Origin: Nocardia sp. MH4
Lineage (GTDB): Bacteria; Actinomycetota; Actinomycetes; Mycobacteriales; Mycobacteriaceae
DNA: 64,000 bases
Assembly (NCBI RefSeq): GCF_019266065.1
Contig: NZ_LPNR01000093.1
Location: 1-64,000, forward strand
Direction of reading: 5' to 3'
Below are positions 1-9,090 of this stretch, piece after piece (position 1 is the stretch's first letter; every line of letters starts with the position of its first letter). The notes under the pieces were generated by a model that had not been told where the DNA came from, did no database searches, and worked only from the letters and a program-made list of their open reading frames with translations. A program made the translations under genes and the position numbers.

Positions 1-139
1 CCTCGTCAACCGGGGGGTATGAGAGGCCGGAACCAATAATAATATTGGCACTGACATTCATCGACACACTATTGAGTTCTCAAAGAACACACGCACAAGC
101 AGAACCACCGGCTCTCGTCCGGATCTTCTGCAGGGCAAC
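1..139 (-). promoter_or_regulatory. Leader of an rRNA operon (boxA region)
   Basis: Read on the minus strand this is a typical actinobacterial pre-16S leader. It carries a boxA-like antitermination element (TTCTTTGAGAACTCAAT, about 71-88) followed by TAGTGTGT, as in mycobacterial rrn leaders. An AT-rich hairpin with CCAAT/ATTGG arms follows at about 34-49. The 16S gene would begin left of base 1 and is not visible. Identification rests on resemblance to known leaders and on the two strong promoters upstream. Confidence 0.8.
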
Positions 140-145
140 TGTTCC

Positions 146-174
146 AGCCTAACTGTGCTTCCAGGCGATGTCAA
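146..174 (-). promoter_or_regulatory. rrn promoter, proximal
   Basis: On the minus strand a -35 TTGACA (169-174) and a -10 TAGGCT (146-151) are separated by exactly 17 bp. Transcription would start near base 139 and run into the boxA leader. The consensus -35 and ideal spacing suit a housekeeping-sigma rRNA promoter. Confidence 0.75.
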
Positions 175-304
175 TCGTAACGCTGTTCACGCAGTCGAGG
201 CAACGCCAGGCGCTCCCCGTCCTACCTCGTTGTCCCTTGCCCGCCGACCCTCTGGATCAGCGTCTCGGCTCCGGGTTGGTGTCCGTGTCGCTCTGACTTC
301 CAAT

Positions 305-333
305 AAGTTACGCGCCGGAAAACGCTGCGTCAA
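305..333 (-). promoter_or_regulatory. rrn promoter, distal
   Basis: On the minus strand a -35 TTGACG (328-333) and a -10 TAACTT (305-310) are separated by 17 bp. With the promoter at 146-174 it makes a tandem pair 159 bp apart, a common arrangement for actinobacterial rRNA operons. Confidence 0.65.
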
Positions 334-390
334 ATCGCCTGGACAGCAGGGCAACTGCGCTGGTCAGCGCCGTGTGTCCGGCCCACGCGC

Positions 391-422
391 AGGCCTGAAT
401 CACACGGGTGTGACTCAGGCCT
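391..422 (-). terminator. Terminator hairpin after tyrS
   Basis: A long inverted repeat has arms AGGCCTGAATCACAC and GTGTGACTCAGGCCT (one mismatch) around a GG loop. It begins 12 bp past the tyrS stop. No T-run follows, as is usual for actinobacterial hairpin terminators. It also insulates the downstream rRNA promoters from tyrS transcription. Confidence 0.75.
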
Positions 423-433
423 CCACCGCGAGA

Positions 434-1720
434 TCAGGCTATGCGACGCACGCCGGCCATGTTCTTCTTGCCCCGGCGCAGCACCAGCCACTCGCCGTGC
501 AGGTAGTCGGCGTCGGACGGGGTCCAGTCGATGTCGCCGATGCGCTCGTTGTTCACCGACGCACCGCCCTCGGTCACCACCCGCCGGGCCGCTCCCCTGC
601 TCTCGGCCAGGCCGGAGGCGACGAGCAGGTCGACGATCGTGTTCGGTTCGCCGGGCACCACTTCGGCGACCTTGCCGTCGATCGCGGTCTCGCGCAGCGC
701 GGCCCCCAGGGTGGACACCGGCAGGTCACGCAGTTCGCCGCGACCGAACAGGGCCTGGCTGGCCAGTTCCACCGCCGCGGTCTCGGCTTCGCCGTGCACC
801 AGCGTCGTCATCTCGGCGGCCAGGCGCTTCTGGGCCTCGCGCGCGAACGGACGTTCGGCGGTGGCCTGCTCGAGCGCGTCGAGTTCCTCGCGGCTCAGGA
901 AGGTGAACCAGCGCAGGTAGCGCACGACGTCGGCGTCGGCGGTGTTCACGAAGTACTGGTACCAGGCGTAGGGGCTGGTCAGCTCGGGGTCGAGCCAGAG
1001 GCTGCCGCCGCCGGTGGACTTGCCGAACTTCTTGCCGTCGGCCGAGGTCACCAGCGGCACGGTGAGCGCGTGCACGTGCGCGCCGTCGACGCGCCGGTTC
1101 AGCTCGACGCCGGCGATGATGTTGCCCCACTGGTCGGAGCCGCCGACCTGCAGCGTGCAGCCGTACTCGCGGCGCAGCTGCAGGTAGTCGTTGGCCTGCA
1201 GCAGCATGTAGCTGAACTCGGTGTAGGAGATACCCTCACCTTCCAGCCGCCGCTTGACGGTGTCGCGGGCCAGCATGACATTCACCGAGAAGTGCTTGCC
1301 GATGTCGCGCAAGAAGTCGACGGTCGACAGCGGACCGGTCCAGTCCATGTTGTTGGCGATGATCGCGCCGGTCGGCGAATCGTCGAGGTCGACGAAGCGC
1401 TCGAGCTGGGAGCGGATGCGGCCCGCCCATTCGGCGACGGTGTCGGTGGAGTTCATGGTGCGTTCGCCGACGTCGCGCGGGTCGCCGATCAGGCCCGTGG
1501 CACCACCGGCGAGGACGATCGGCCGGTGACCCGCGCGCTGGAAACGCTTCAGGGCGAGCAGCGGGACGAGGTGACCCGCGTGCAGGCTCGCCGCGGTGGG
1601 GTCGAAGCCGGCATACAGGGTCAGCGGCGCGGCGGCGGCCGCGGCTCGCAGTTCGTCCAGGTCGGTGGACTGCGCGATCAGGCCGCGCCAGGTCAGTTCG
1701 TCGAAGATGTCGCCGGTCAC
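434..1720 (-). CDS. tyrS: Tyrosyl-tRNA synthetase
   Basis: A 428-residue class I aminoacyl-tRNA synthetase that charges tRNA-Tyr with tyrosine in the cytoplasm. Visible motifs are the HIGH-type signature HAGH at residues 47-50, the tyrosine/ATP pocket segment around YAGFDPTA (36-43), [10 protein letters not shown] at 191-200 and the KMSKS-type loop KFGKS at 231-235. The last ~70 residues form an S4-like RNA-binding domain. Length matches bacterial TyrRS. It lies just upstream of the rRNA operon on the same strand, separated by a strong terminator. The order tyrS then mpg is as in M. tuberculosis. Confidence 0.97.
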   Translation of the reverse strand: MTGDIFDELTWRGLIAQSTDLDELRAAAAAAPLTLYAGFDPTAASLHAGHLVPLLALKRFQRAGHRPIVLAGGATGLIGDPRDVGERTMNSTDTVAEWAGRIRSQLERFVDLDDSPTGAIIANNMDWTGPLSTVDFLRDIGKHFSVNVMLARDTVKRRLEGEGISYTEFSYMLLQANDYLQLRREYGCTLQVGGSDQWGNIIAGVELNRRVDGAHVHALTVPLVTSADGKKFGKSTGGGSLWLDPELTSPYAWYQYFVNTADADVVRYLRWFTFLSREELDALEQATAERPFAREAQKRLAAEMTTLVHGEAETAAVELASQALFGRGELRDLPVSTLGAALRETAIDGKVAEVVPGEPNTIVDLLVASGLAESRGAARRVVTEGGASVNNERIGDIDWTPSDADYLHGEWLVLRRGKKNMAGVRRIA

Positions 1721-1790
1721 GGTGTTCCATCTTTCCGTACTCGTTCCGCCGCCCGCGCGCAGGTCGGGCGGTGTTCGCCGAGCGGGGCGC

Positions 1791-2666
1791 TCAGACCCGA
1801 GCCCGGGTGACCCAGGCGGTGAGGTCGGCCTCGACCTGGTCGCGGTCGACCTCGTTGAGCACCTCGTGCCGGGCGCCCTGGTAGATCCGGTAGGTGATGT
1901 CGGTGAGCCCGGCGTCGCGGTAGCGCTGGACGAGCAGGTCCGACAGCCGGGTGCCGTCGTTGAGCGGGTCCTGGTCGCCGACCATGACGTACACCGGCAG
2001 GTCGGAGCGCACGGTGCTCGGATCGGTCAGGCGCTGGTAGGCGGTGGTGGCCAGCAGCGCCATATTGGCGTCGTCGACCGCGAAGCCGCACCACGGGTCG
2101 GCGATGTAGGCGTCGACCTGAGCCTCGTCGCTGCTGATCCAGTCGGCGTCGGTGCGGGTCGGCTGGAAGCGCGCGTTGAAGAACGTGGTCAGGTCGCCGC
2201 CCGCGGCCACGATCGCGTCGAACAGCCCGTCCACCGCCGTCGAACCGCACAGCACGGCCTCGTCGACCAGGTCGGAGTGATCGAGCAGGTACTGCTGCAC
2301 CGCGAAGGAGCCGAGGCTGTGCCCGAACAGGGTGAGCGGCAGACCGGGATGACGCTCGCGCAGCAGACCGGTCAGCGTCACCTGGTCGGCGACCAGCAGG
2401 TTCCAGCCGTCGGGGCCGAGCTGCCCGGGTTCGGAGAACATGCTGTATCCGTGACCACGATGGTCGGCGGCGTAGACCGCGTAGCCGAGGCCGGCGAGCG
2501 TGGCGGCGAGGTGGCTGTACCGGTCGGAATGCTCGCCCATCCCGTGCGCGATCTGCACGACGCCCACCGGTTCGGCAGCGGTGGGCGACCAGCTCCGGAC
2601 GTGGATGGTGATGCCGTCGCTGCTGGTGAAGGTGAACACGAAGTCTCCTGCGAAAGGGGCGGGCAT
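1791..2666 (-). CDS. Alpha/beta hydrolase, monoacylglycerol-lipase-like
   Basis: A 291-residue serine hydrolase. The oxyanion block [10 protein letters not shown] (41-50) and nucleophile elbow GHSLGS (Ser117) are those of the lysophospholipase/monoglyceride lipase family. The likely acid is the Asp in GDQDPLN and the catalytic His is in ARHEVLNE near the C terminus. The probable substrate is a monoacylglycerol or similar ester (family inference). The ATG at 2666 has GAGG upstream, but a GTG at 2639 behind AGGAG is an equally good start. It has no signal peptide and stands alone between tyrS and the doxX-like gene. Confidence 0.85.
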   Translation of the reverse strand: MPAPFAGDFVFTFTSSDGITIHVRSWSPTAAEPVGVVQIAHGMGEHSDRYSHLAATLAGLGYAVYAADHRGHGYSMFSEPGQLGPDGWNLLVADQVTLTGLLRERHPGLPLTLFGHSLGSFAVQQYLLDHSDLVDEAVLCGSTAVDGLFDAIVAAGGDLTTFFNARFQPTRTDADWISSDEAQVDAYIADPWCGFAVDDANMALLATTAYQRLTDPSTVRSDLPVYVMVGDQDPLNDGTRLSDLLVQRYRDAGLTDITYRIYQGARHEVLNEVDRDQVEADLTAWVTRARV

Positions 2667-2825
2667 GTAGGCCTCGATCGTCGCATCGGAAGTGACCTGC
2701 GTCCCATAGGATTCGCCAACGAGTTCCGCGCCGAGACCTTGTGCCCGCGGACAACCCACCGTTGTCCGCGGACGCCGAAAATCGCCGGACCAGACGGTCC
2801 GGCGATACTCAGCGCGGTCGGCGAC

Positions 2826-3251
2826 TCACCGCACCAGCGAGGTGAGGCTGCCGCGGCGCTCGTAGGCGATCCAGGCGAAGATCGCGGCCAGCGCCAGCGG
2901 GAAGATCGCCATCGAGGGCGCGTCGGCGATGAAGGCCTGAGTCGCGGCGGCGAGCACGGTGAGCACCGACAGTCCCGCGGCGGCCAGGGTGGCCAGCCGC
3001 GGCACCATCAGGCCGATGCCGCCGGCCACTTCGGCGACGCCGATGAAGATGAGCAGCCCCATCGGGATGGTCAGGTTGGCGGGGGCGTTGTCCATCAACA
3101 GGTGCGGGATGACCAGCTTCGGCCCGCCCGAGGCGATGATGAAGAACAGGCCGAGCACGACCTGCAGGGTCCACAGGACGCGGTTGCGGATCTTGCCGGG
3201 GCGGTAGGCGGTGCTGGAGAAGGTCGCGGAAGCGGTGGCGGTGGTGGTCAT
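2826..3251 (-). CDS. DoxX family membrane protein
   Basis: A 141-residue protein with about four hydrophobic helices, of the DoxX/SURF4 type. The first helix begins near NRVLWTLQVVLGLFFIIASGGPKL and the Gly-rich second block contains GVAEVAGGIGLMVP. Some DoxX proteins work in membrane-associated redox or thiol-stress complexes; no partner is visible here. The start is fixed by GGAGG eight bases before the ATG. It is an apparent single-gene unit. Confidence 0.85.
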   Translation of the reverse strand: MTTTATASATFSSTAYRPGKIRNRVLWTLQVVLGLFFIIASGGPKLVIPHLLMDNAPANLTIPMGLLIFIGVAEVAGGIGLMVPRLATLAAAGLSVLTVLAAATQAFIADAPSMAIFPLALAAIFAWIAYERRGSLTSLVR

Positions 3252-3324
3252 TTCGTGTCCTCCGGGTCGGTCGCGCTCGGTGGGTAGCGCGTTCACCAGA
3301 TAGGACGGACCGGTTCCGCGGAAT

Positions 3325-3966
3325 TCATCGCCCCCGGGAAGAATTTTTCGGCGCGAGTTCGGGAGCGCGTGGACTGCGGCGGTAGACCGACACCGCCGCC
3401 GACGGCAACCAGAACCGCCACGGCACCTCGGCGGCGACACTCACCCCGACGCGCGGACCCGCCTCGATCCGCGCCGCCGCGACCGGTTCGGCCAGGTGCA
3501 GCCGGATCTCGGCGAAGGGATCGAACAGCTCGGTTCCGTAGTCGGCCAGGCTGATTCCGAGCGCGCTGCCGACATTGCCCGGTCCGCGCGCCAGATCGGC
3601 GTCGCTGCGGGCCGCGGGTCGCCGTTGGCGAGCGATCTCCCCGCCGGCGACCACCTCCCCCGCCCGGACCAGCACCGCGCCGGCGATTCCGTCGAAGCCG
3701 GTGGTCACGTTGACGCACAGGTGGATTCCGTAGGAGCGGTACACGTAGAGCCGCCCGGCGGGGCCGAACATCACCGCGTTGCGGGCGGTCGGCCCCGGCC
3801 AGGAATGGGCGGCCGGATCGGGCCACGGGCCTGCCGGATCGCTGCCGTAGGCCTCGACCTCGACGATGCGCAGCGACACCGGCCCGGACGACAGGGTCGC
3901 GCCGAGCAGCCTGCGCGCGGCGGTGGGTGGATCGACGGCCAGTTCCTGAGCGGACACGACCGCCAT
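3325..3966 (-). CDS. mpg: 3-methyladenine DNA glycosylase (AAG/MPG family)
   Basis: A 213-residue alkyl-base DNA glycosylase for base excision repair. Family blocks are clear: IVEVEAYG with the catalytic Glu, DPAAHSWPGPTARN, MFGPAGRLYVYRSYGIHLCVNV and ARGPGNVGSALGI. A second in-frame ATG lies 6 bp upstream (3972). The neighbourhood mpg-tyrS is conserved in M. tuberculosis (Rv1688-Rv1689), although here a hydrolase and a DoxX gene lie between them. Confidence 0.93.
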   Translation of the reverse strand: MAVVSAQELAVDPPTAARRLLGATLSSGPVSLRIVEVEAYGSDPAGPWPDPAAHSWPGPTARNAVMFGPAGRLYVYRSYGIHLCVNVTTGFDGIAGAVLVRAGEVVAGGEIARQRRPAARSDADLARGPGNVGSALGISLADYGTELFDPFAEIRLHLAEPVAAARIEAGPRVGVSVAAEVPWRFWLPSAAVSVYRRSPRAPELAPKNSSRGR

Positions 3967-3991
3967 TGTCACCCATCCCGGCGCGGGCGGG

Positions 3992-5140
3992 TCAGGCGTA
4001 GGCGCTGTGCTGACCCGCGCGCAGAATGCGCCGGTCGTCGAGGATGACGACCGCGTAGGCGAGGGTGACCAGCGCGGCGAGCTGCACCCACGCGACCGTG
4101 TACACCCCGATCGGCGCGGTCGCGGCGACCACGACGGCCCCGATCAGCCTGGCGCGGGCACCGGCCAGGCCGAGCGTCGCGCGGAACCAGGCCTGGCCGG
4201 CGAAGTAGAGCGCGACACCGCCGGACAGCGCGCCCGCCGCACCCCAGCCCACCGGCTCGTCGCCGTGCGCGATGCTCAGCGCGATGCCCGCCGAGGTCAG
4301 GATGACGCCGATCAGCAGCGGGTAGTAGGCGTAGTCGTAGGCGACCAGGGCCGGGCGAACCCGTTCGGTCTCCGGGCGTGCGGCCAGGGCGTGTTCGCCG
4401 CGTTCGTCGTCGAAGCCGAAGTAGGCCCACCACAGCACGTACGCGAGCGCCAGACCGAGGGCGACCATCGCCATCAGCCCGACCGTGATCGGCTCCTCGG
4501 CCAAGCCGACACCGAGCGCGACGATCGACTCACCGAGCGCGACGATGATCACCAGTCCGTGCCGTTCGCAGAAGTGCGAGGCGCGCACCACGAATCCGCC
4601 GGCGTCGACCAGGTACGGGCTGAGGATCTGCACCGCGAACGCCGCCGCCCACAGCAGGTACTGCACCGGCGGATGGGTGAATCCGCCGCCGAGGACGAGC
4701 GCGGCCGACAGCGCGTTCAGCGGCCCGATCCGCCGGATCGCCAGGCTCGCCGACGCGCCTCCCGCGGAGGCGAACATCGCCGTGTGGATCGCGGTCACCA
4801 GCGCGTACCCCACGCCGAACGCGATCCCCGTGCCGTGGAAGGCATCCGGCACGGCGAGCACGAGCACGAAGAACGCCGACATGCCGACCAGCAACCAGGT
4901 GCGGCGCGAGGAACTGCTCGGCGCGACCTCGTTGGTCAACCACACGTACCCGCCGTACATCCACCAGATCACCCCGAACATCAACGCCACCTGCAGCAGC
5001 GCCTCCCAGTTCGGGTGGTGCACGAAGACATGGGTCAGCTGGGTGATGGTGAAGACGAAGACGAGATCGAAGAACAGTTCGAGGGTGGAGACCCGCACCT
5101 GCCCGCCGTCGAGGCTGGGCGCCGGAGATGTATCTGTCAC
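3992..5140 (-). CDS. Low temperature requirement A (LtrA) family protein
   Basis: A 382-residue integral membrane protein with roughly ten hydrophobic segments. The N-terminal block VSTLELFFDLVFVFTITQLT is diagnostic of LtrA proteins, as are ERHGLVIIVALGESIVALG and WWAYFGFDDE. The family is named for a Listeria gene needed for growth in the cold; the biochemical role is unknown. GTG start at 5140. No operon partner: the stop lies 25 bp before the mpg start on the same strand. Confidence 0.9.
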   Translation of the reverse strand: MTDTSPAPSLDGGQVRVSTLELFFDLVFVFTITQLTHVFVHHPNWEALLQVALMFGVIWWMYGGYVWLTNEVAPSSSSRRTWLLVGMSAFFVLVLAVPDAFHGTGIAFGVGYALVTAIHTAMFASAGGASASLAIRRIGPLNALSAALVLGGGFTHPPVQYLLWAAAFAVQILSPYLVDAGGFVVRASHFCERHGLVIIVALGESIVALGVGLAEEPITVGLMAMVALGLALAYVLWWAYFGFDDERGEHALAARPETERVRPALVAYDYAYYPLLIGVILTSAGIALSIAHGDEPVGWGAAGALSGGVALYFAGQAWFRATLGLAGARARLIGAVVVAATAPIGVYTVAWVQLAALVTLAYAVVILDDRRILRAGQHSAYA

Positions 5141-5194
5141 CGGCGAATAGTAGGTCGGCGGCGGGAGCGCCGCGCGGCATGGCGACCGGTCGGT

Positions 5195-6109
5195 TCAGCC
5201 GAGCAGCTCGGTGCCGCGGTAGAGCCCGGCCAGCTTGCCCGGGTTGACCTGGAAGCGCAGATTCTGGATGCGTCCGTCGACGAGGTCGAAGGTGAAGGCG
5301 GCGCCGGGGTTGCCGCCGAAGGAGGCGAGCGTGCCGAGTTCGCCGTTGATCTCGGCGGCGCTGAGTTCGGCACCCGCCGAGGACGGTTTGGCCAGCACGC
5401 CGAGAATCCAGCGGGCGACGTGGTCCGGGCCGTAGAGCGGCCTGCGCGCCGCGGTGACCACGCCACCACCGTCGGACCAGCAGGTCACGTCGGGGGCCAG
5501 CAGGTCCATCAGCGCGTTCAGGTCGCCGCCCGCGCAGGCGGCCATGAACCTCTCGGTGATGTGGGCGCGCGCGGCCTTGTCGGTATCGAAGCGCGGACGC
5601 CGCGACTGCACGTGGTTCTTGGCGCGGTGCGCGATCTGGCGCACGCTCGCCTCGGAACGGTCCAGGGCCTCGGCGATCTCGGCGTGCGAGTAGCCGAAGA
5701 CCTCGCGCAGCAGGAAGACCGCGCGTTCGACGGGGGTCAGGGTTTCCAGGACCACCAGCATCGCGGTGGAGACGGTGTCGGCCAAAGCGGTGTCCTCGGC
5801 GATGTCGGGTGAGGTCAGCACCGGCTCGGGCAACCAGGGGCCGACGTAGGTCTCGCGGGTCACCCTGGCGGAGGTGAGCCGGTTCAGCGACAGGTTGGTG
5901 ACCGTGCGGACCAGGTACGCCTTCGGGTGCTCGACGGCGGCGCGATCGGTGGCGTTCCACTTGATCCACGCGTCCTGCAGGATGTCCTCGGCATCGGTGA
6001 CGGTGCCGAGCATGCGGTAGGCGGTCGAGAACAGCAGCCTGCGGTGCTCGAGGAAGGGATCCTGGTCTGGCATGGGGTCAACCATGGCATGCTCGCTCGG
6101 TTCGCTCAC
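5195..6109 (-). CDS. sigJ: ECF41-group sigma factor (SigJ-type)
   Basis: A 304-residue ECF sigma factor with sigma2 (residues ~18-85), sigma4 (~115-165, with an HTH around FGYSHAEIAEALDRSEASVRQ) and a C-terminal SnoaL-like domain. The ECF41 hallmarks are visible: WLPEP in the linker (92-96), DGGGVV in the SnoaL domain and NPGKL near the C terminus. In this group the SnoaL domain modulates activity in place of an anti-sigma factor. The GTG start overlaps the oxidoreductase stop (GTGA), so it is translationally coupled to gene 6106-7284, the expected ECF41-linked oxidoreductase. An ECF41-type promoter lies ahead of the pair. Confidence 0.9.
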   Translation of the reverse strand: MSEPSEHAMVDPMPDQDPFLEHRRLLFSTAYRMLGTVTDAEDILQDAWIKWNATDRAAVEHPKAYLVRTVTNLSLNRLTSARVTRETYVGPWLPEPVLTSPDIAEDTALADTVSTAMLVVLETLTPVERAVFLLREVFGYSHAEIAEALDRSEASVRQIAHRAKNHVQSRRPRFDTDKAARAHITERFMAACAGGDLNALMDLLAPDVTCWSDGGGVVTAARRPLYGPDHVARWILGVLAKPSSAGAELSAAEINGELGTLASFGGNPGAAFTFDLVDGRIQNLRFQVNPGKLAGLYRGTELLG

Positions 6110-7284
6110 GCGGTGGCGCGAGTCGCCTTGCCGCCCTTGGACAGCTGGACGTTCATGATCATCTTCCGGCTGGCCTTGAACGTCGGGACGGGGCTGCTGC
6201 TGACCATCTGCTTGTAGGTCCGGGCGGCCCAGCCGGTCAGGTAGAACCGGCGCGGGGTGTCGTCGGCGTTGGTGAACTGGATGACCGCGTCGCGGCGGCC
6301 CAGGCTCACCGGCTGGTGGAAGTAGCCGAACCGGAACGGCCGCACCTTCTTGCCGCGCAGCTCGGCGGCGATCGCGTCGGCCGTGTAGGCGGCGGTGGGC
6401 AGGCCGCTCTGGCAGGTGCCGTGGATCTGTCCCCAGGCCTGGTGGATCGCGGCGGCGTCACCGATCGCGTGAACCGTGGGGTGCGACAGCGACTTCAGGG
6501 TGGGGTCGACGACGATCAGGCCGCGCTCGTCGGTCGCGATGCCCGCCTCGGCGGCCAGCGGCGAGACCCGCACGCCACTTGTCCACAGGGTGAGATCGGC
6601 CTCGACCCTGGTGCCGTCGGCGAGCTCGACCGCGTCGGGCAGCACCTTGGTGACGCGCAGGCCGGTCGCGCGCACGATGCCGAGCCGGTCCATCACCCTG
6701 TTCAGGTGGGCACGCGCCTGCTGCCCCATCATGGCGCCCGGCTCGGACGAGCTGATCAGGGTCACACGCAGGCCCGGGTGGCTCTCGGCGATCTCGGTGG
6801 CCGCCTCGATGCCGGTCAGGCCGCCGCCGCACACCGTCACCGCACCGCCGGTCGCGGCGAGCGCGGTGAGTTCGCCGGCGAATTCGTGCGCCAGGCGAGG
6901 ATCGTTCAGGGTCCAGGCGTGCTCGGCGACACCGGGGACGGTGGTGGTGTCGGTGGTGCTGCCCAGGGCGTAGACCAGTTCGTCGTAGGCGAGCTCGCCG
7001 ATGCCCTCGACGTGTACACGGCGCGCGTCCGGGTCGACGGCGATCGCCCGGCCCTGCACGAAATCGATCCCGGTGCCGGCGAGCAGATCCGGGATGTGGT
7101 GGTTCGCCAGTTCCTGACCGGCGGCGATCTGGTGCATCCGCAGCCGCTCGGTGAACCGCGCCGACGGGTTGACCAGGGTGATCGCGACGTCGAGCTTGCG
7201 GGTCCGCCGGGCAAGGCGGATCGCGGCCAGCATGCCGGTGTAGCCGGCGCCGAGGACGACGATGCGGTGCGTGGTTGTGTTCAT
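6106..7284 (-). CDS. FAD-dependent oxidoreductase (NDH-2-like), ECF41 partner
   Basis: A 392-residue two-dinucleotide-fold flavoprotein. VVLGAGYTGMLAAIRLA at the N terminus binds FAD, VTVCGGGLTGIEAATEIAE (about residue 150) is the NAD(P)H fold, and VHAIGDAAA is the second FAD motif. Overall it resembles type II NADH dehydrogenases, but the electron acceptor cannot be read from sequence. The start is set by AAGGAG eight bases before the ATG. It is the first gene of a two-gene operon with sigJ; ECF41 sigma factors are typically linked to such oxidoreductase genes. Confidence 0.87.
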   Translation of the reverse strand: MNTTTHRIVVLGAGYTGMLAAIRLARRTRKLDVAITLVNPSARFTERLRMHQIAAGQELANHHIPDLLAGTGIDFVQGRAIAVDPDARRVHVEGIGELAYDELVYALGSTTDTTTVPGVAEHAWTLNDPRLAHEFAGELTALAATGGAVTVCGGGLTGIEAATEIAESHPGLRVTLISSSEPGAMMGQQARAHLNRVMDRLGIVRATGLRVTKVLPDAVELADGTRVEADLTLWTSGVRVSPLAAEAGIATDERGLIVVDPTLKSLSHPTVHAIGDAAAIHQAWGQIHGTCQSGLPTAAYTADAIAAELRGKKVRPFRFGYFHQPVSLGRRDAVIQFTNADDTPRRFYLTGWAARTYKQMVSSSPVPTFKASRKMIMNVQLSKGGKATRATA

Positions 7285-7314
7285 TGCGGTGCTCCTTGTC
7301 GGTGGGATGTCGAT

Positions 7315-7342
7315 AGGACAAACGACCTCGCAGGAACGTGAC
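7315..7342 (-). promoter_or_regulatory. ECF41/SigJ-type promoter
   Basis: On the minus strand TGTCACG ends at 7337 and TGTCC(T) begins at 7320, with 16 bp between the hexamers GTCACG and TGTCCT. The published ECF41 motif is TGTCACA-N16-CGTC, so two of eleven bases differ and the spacing is exact. The predicted start is about 25 bp upstream of the oxidoreductase ATG, implying that SigJ drives its own operon. Confidence 0.65.
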
Positions 7343-7496
7343 ACCTCGTCTTTGTGACTCACATCACACAACCTGCCGGGGACCCGGAAATCCACGGTGA
7401 CCAGCCCGGATGTCGATCCGATCAGGGTGCGAGCCAGGGTCGGGTGGGGGAATCATCCCGATGTGCGCGCCCCGGCACCGTCCCTACCGTCGGGAC

Positions 7497-9017
7497 ATGG
7501 CTTCCCCTTCTCGCCCCGGCCGCGTGCGCCGGATACTGCTCGGCGCGGGCGCGCTCGCCCTCACCCTGGTGCTCGCGATCGCCGGGCTGGTGACCTGGAC
7601 CTGGGCCCGTGCCGACGTCTCCACCGTCGGCACCACGGAATTCGCGCGGCCGCTGGCGATCCCCCCGCTGGCACCCTCGACCGTCGACCCGGACGGCGCC
7701 CGGGTGTTCGCCCTCGACATGCGTTCCGGCACCACCGAATTCGAGCCCGGCCGGTCGACCGAGACCTGGGGATTCAACGGCAGCTACCTCGGCCCGACCC
7801 TGCGCGCGGCGCGCGGCGAGCAGGTGCGGGTCCGCGTGCGCAACCAGCTGCCCGAGGCGTCGACGGTGCACTGGCACGGCATGCACCTACCGGCGAAGAT
7901 GGACGGCGGACCGCACCAGATGGTCGACGCGGGCCAGACGTGGACACCGGAATGGACTGTCGCGCAACCGGCTTCGACGCTGTGGTACCACCCGCACCCG
8001 CACGGCGCGACCGAGGATCACGTCCGCCGCGGCCTGGCGGGCCTGTTCCTCGTCGACGACGACGCGGCGACCGCCCTGCCGCTGCCGGACGCCTACGGCG
8101 TCGACGACATCCCGGTGATCGTGCAGGATATCCGCCTGCGCGGCGACCGCTTCGACGGCAGCCACGCGACCTTCCGCGATGTCGGCTTCCTCGGTGATCG
8201 ACTGCTGGTCAACGGCACCCTCGCGCCGTACCAGGAGGTCGGCGACGAGCTGGTCCGGCTGCGCCTGCTCAACGCTTCGACCGCGCGGATCTACAACTTC
8301 GCCTTCCGCGACAGCAAGCGGTTCTCGCTGATCGCCTCCGACGGCGGCCTCCTCGAACGTCCGGAAACGATGACGGCCGTGCGCCTTTCGCCGGGCGAGC
8401 GCGCCGAGATCGTGGTGCGGATGCACCCGGGTGAGCGCGCGGTGCTGCGCAGCGAGCAACTCGACGTCGGCCTGGACTTCTGGACCAACCGGTTCTCCGG
8501 GGGCGACGACCGGTTCGACGTCCTCGAGCTCAGAGCCGCCGACGCGCTGCGCCCCTCCCCCGCGCTGCCCGACACCCTCGTCCCGCCGTCGACGCCGGAC
8601 GGCTCCGACACCGCGGTGGAGCGCCACTTCGATCTCACCCTCGCCGGCATCAACGGCGCGCCGATGGCGATGGACCGCGTCGACGCGACCGTCACCCGCG
8701 GCACGACCGAGAAATGGGTGGTCCGCAATGCCGACGGGATGCCGCACAACTTCCACGTCCACGACGTGCAGTTCCGGGTGCTCGACTACGCGGGCGCCCC
8801 GCCGCCGCCCGAGCTGACCGGCGCCAAGGACACGATCTTCCTCCCGCCGAACACCACCGCGACGCTGGCGCTGCGCTTCGACGGACCCGCCGACCCAGAC
8901 ACGCCGTACATGTATCACTGCCATCTGCTCTGGCACGAGGACCTGGGCATGATGGGCCAGTTCGTGGTCGTCGAGCCTGGTCAACAGGCCGGGACACCCC
9001 CTCGACACGCGCACTGA
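7497..9017 (+). CDS. Multicopper oxidase (three-cupredoxin type)
   Basis: A 506-residue exported oxidase that couples one-electron oxidation of a substrate (phenol, metal ion or similar) to reduction of O2 to water. An N-terminal basic stretch and hydrophobic helix (about residues 10-35) act as signal or anchor. All four copper blocks are present: HWHGMHLP, WYHPHPHG, PHNFHVHDVQF and YHCHLLWHEDLGMMGQF, the last holding the type 1 copper Cys, His and Met. The ATG at 7497 keeps the hydrophobic segment near the terminus; the ribosome site is weak. It is a single gene, divergent from the sigJ operon. Confidence 0.92.
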   Translation: MASPSRPGRVRRILLGAGALALTLVLAIAGLVTWTWARADVSTVGTTEFARPLAIPPLAPSTVDPDGARVFALDMRSGTTEFEPGRSTETWGFNGSYLGPTLRAARGEQVRVRVRNQLPEASTVHWHGMHLPAKMDGGPHQMVDAGQTWTPEWTVAQPASTLWYHPHPHGATEDHVRRGLAGLFLVDDDAATALPLPDAYGVDDIPVIVQDIRLRGDRFDGSHATFRDVGFLGDRLLVNGTLAPYQEVGDELVRLRLLNASTARIYNFAFRDSKRFSLIASDGGLLERPETMTAVRLSPGERAEIVVRMHPGERAVLRSEQLDVGLDFWTNRFSGGDDRFDVLELRAADALRPSPALPDTLVPPSTPDGSDTAVERHFDLTLAGINGAPMAMDRVDATVTRGTTEKWVVRNADGMPHNFHVHDVQFRVLDYAGAPPPPELTGAKDTIFLPPNTTATLALRFDGPADPDTPYMYHCHLLWHEDLGMMGQFVVVEPGQQAGTPPRHAH

Positions 9018-9020
9018 CCC

Positions 9021-9049
9021 TTGTCCCGCCGACAGGGTCGCGCTAAATT
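9021..9049 (+). promoter_or_regulatory. Promoter of the ABC exporter-TetR operon
   Basis: A -35 TTGTCC (9021-9026) and a -10 TAAATT (9044-9049) are separated by 17 bp. The -10 overlaps the first operator half-site, so bound repressor would block polymerase. Predicted transcription start is about 35 bp before the ATPase ATG. Confidence 0.55.
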
Positions 9050-9081
9050 CATCACGTAGTGAATTCAACACTCGATGAATT
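9046..9081 (+). promoter_or_regulatory. Double operator for the TetR repressor
   Basis: AATTCA and TGAATT half-sites form two overlapping imperfect palindromes, 9046-9065 and 9062-9081, sharing the central half-site. They cover the -10 and start region of the operon whose third gene (10608-11231) encodes a TetR regulator, the most likely ligand. Confidence 0.6.
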
Positions 9082-9090
9082 GAGGCGACC

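Noticed and set aside
155..1810. Long open frame antisense to tyrS
   Set aside because: Low-complexity Gly/Arg/Val translation and exact overlap with a well-conserved gene; produced by third-position GC bias. The same applies to long antisense frames at 14605-16560, 9666-11600, 34957-37857 and 60307-63177.
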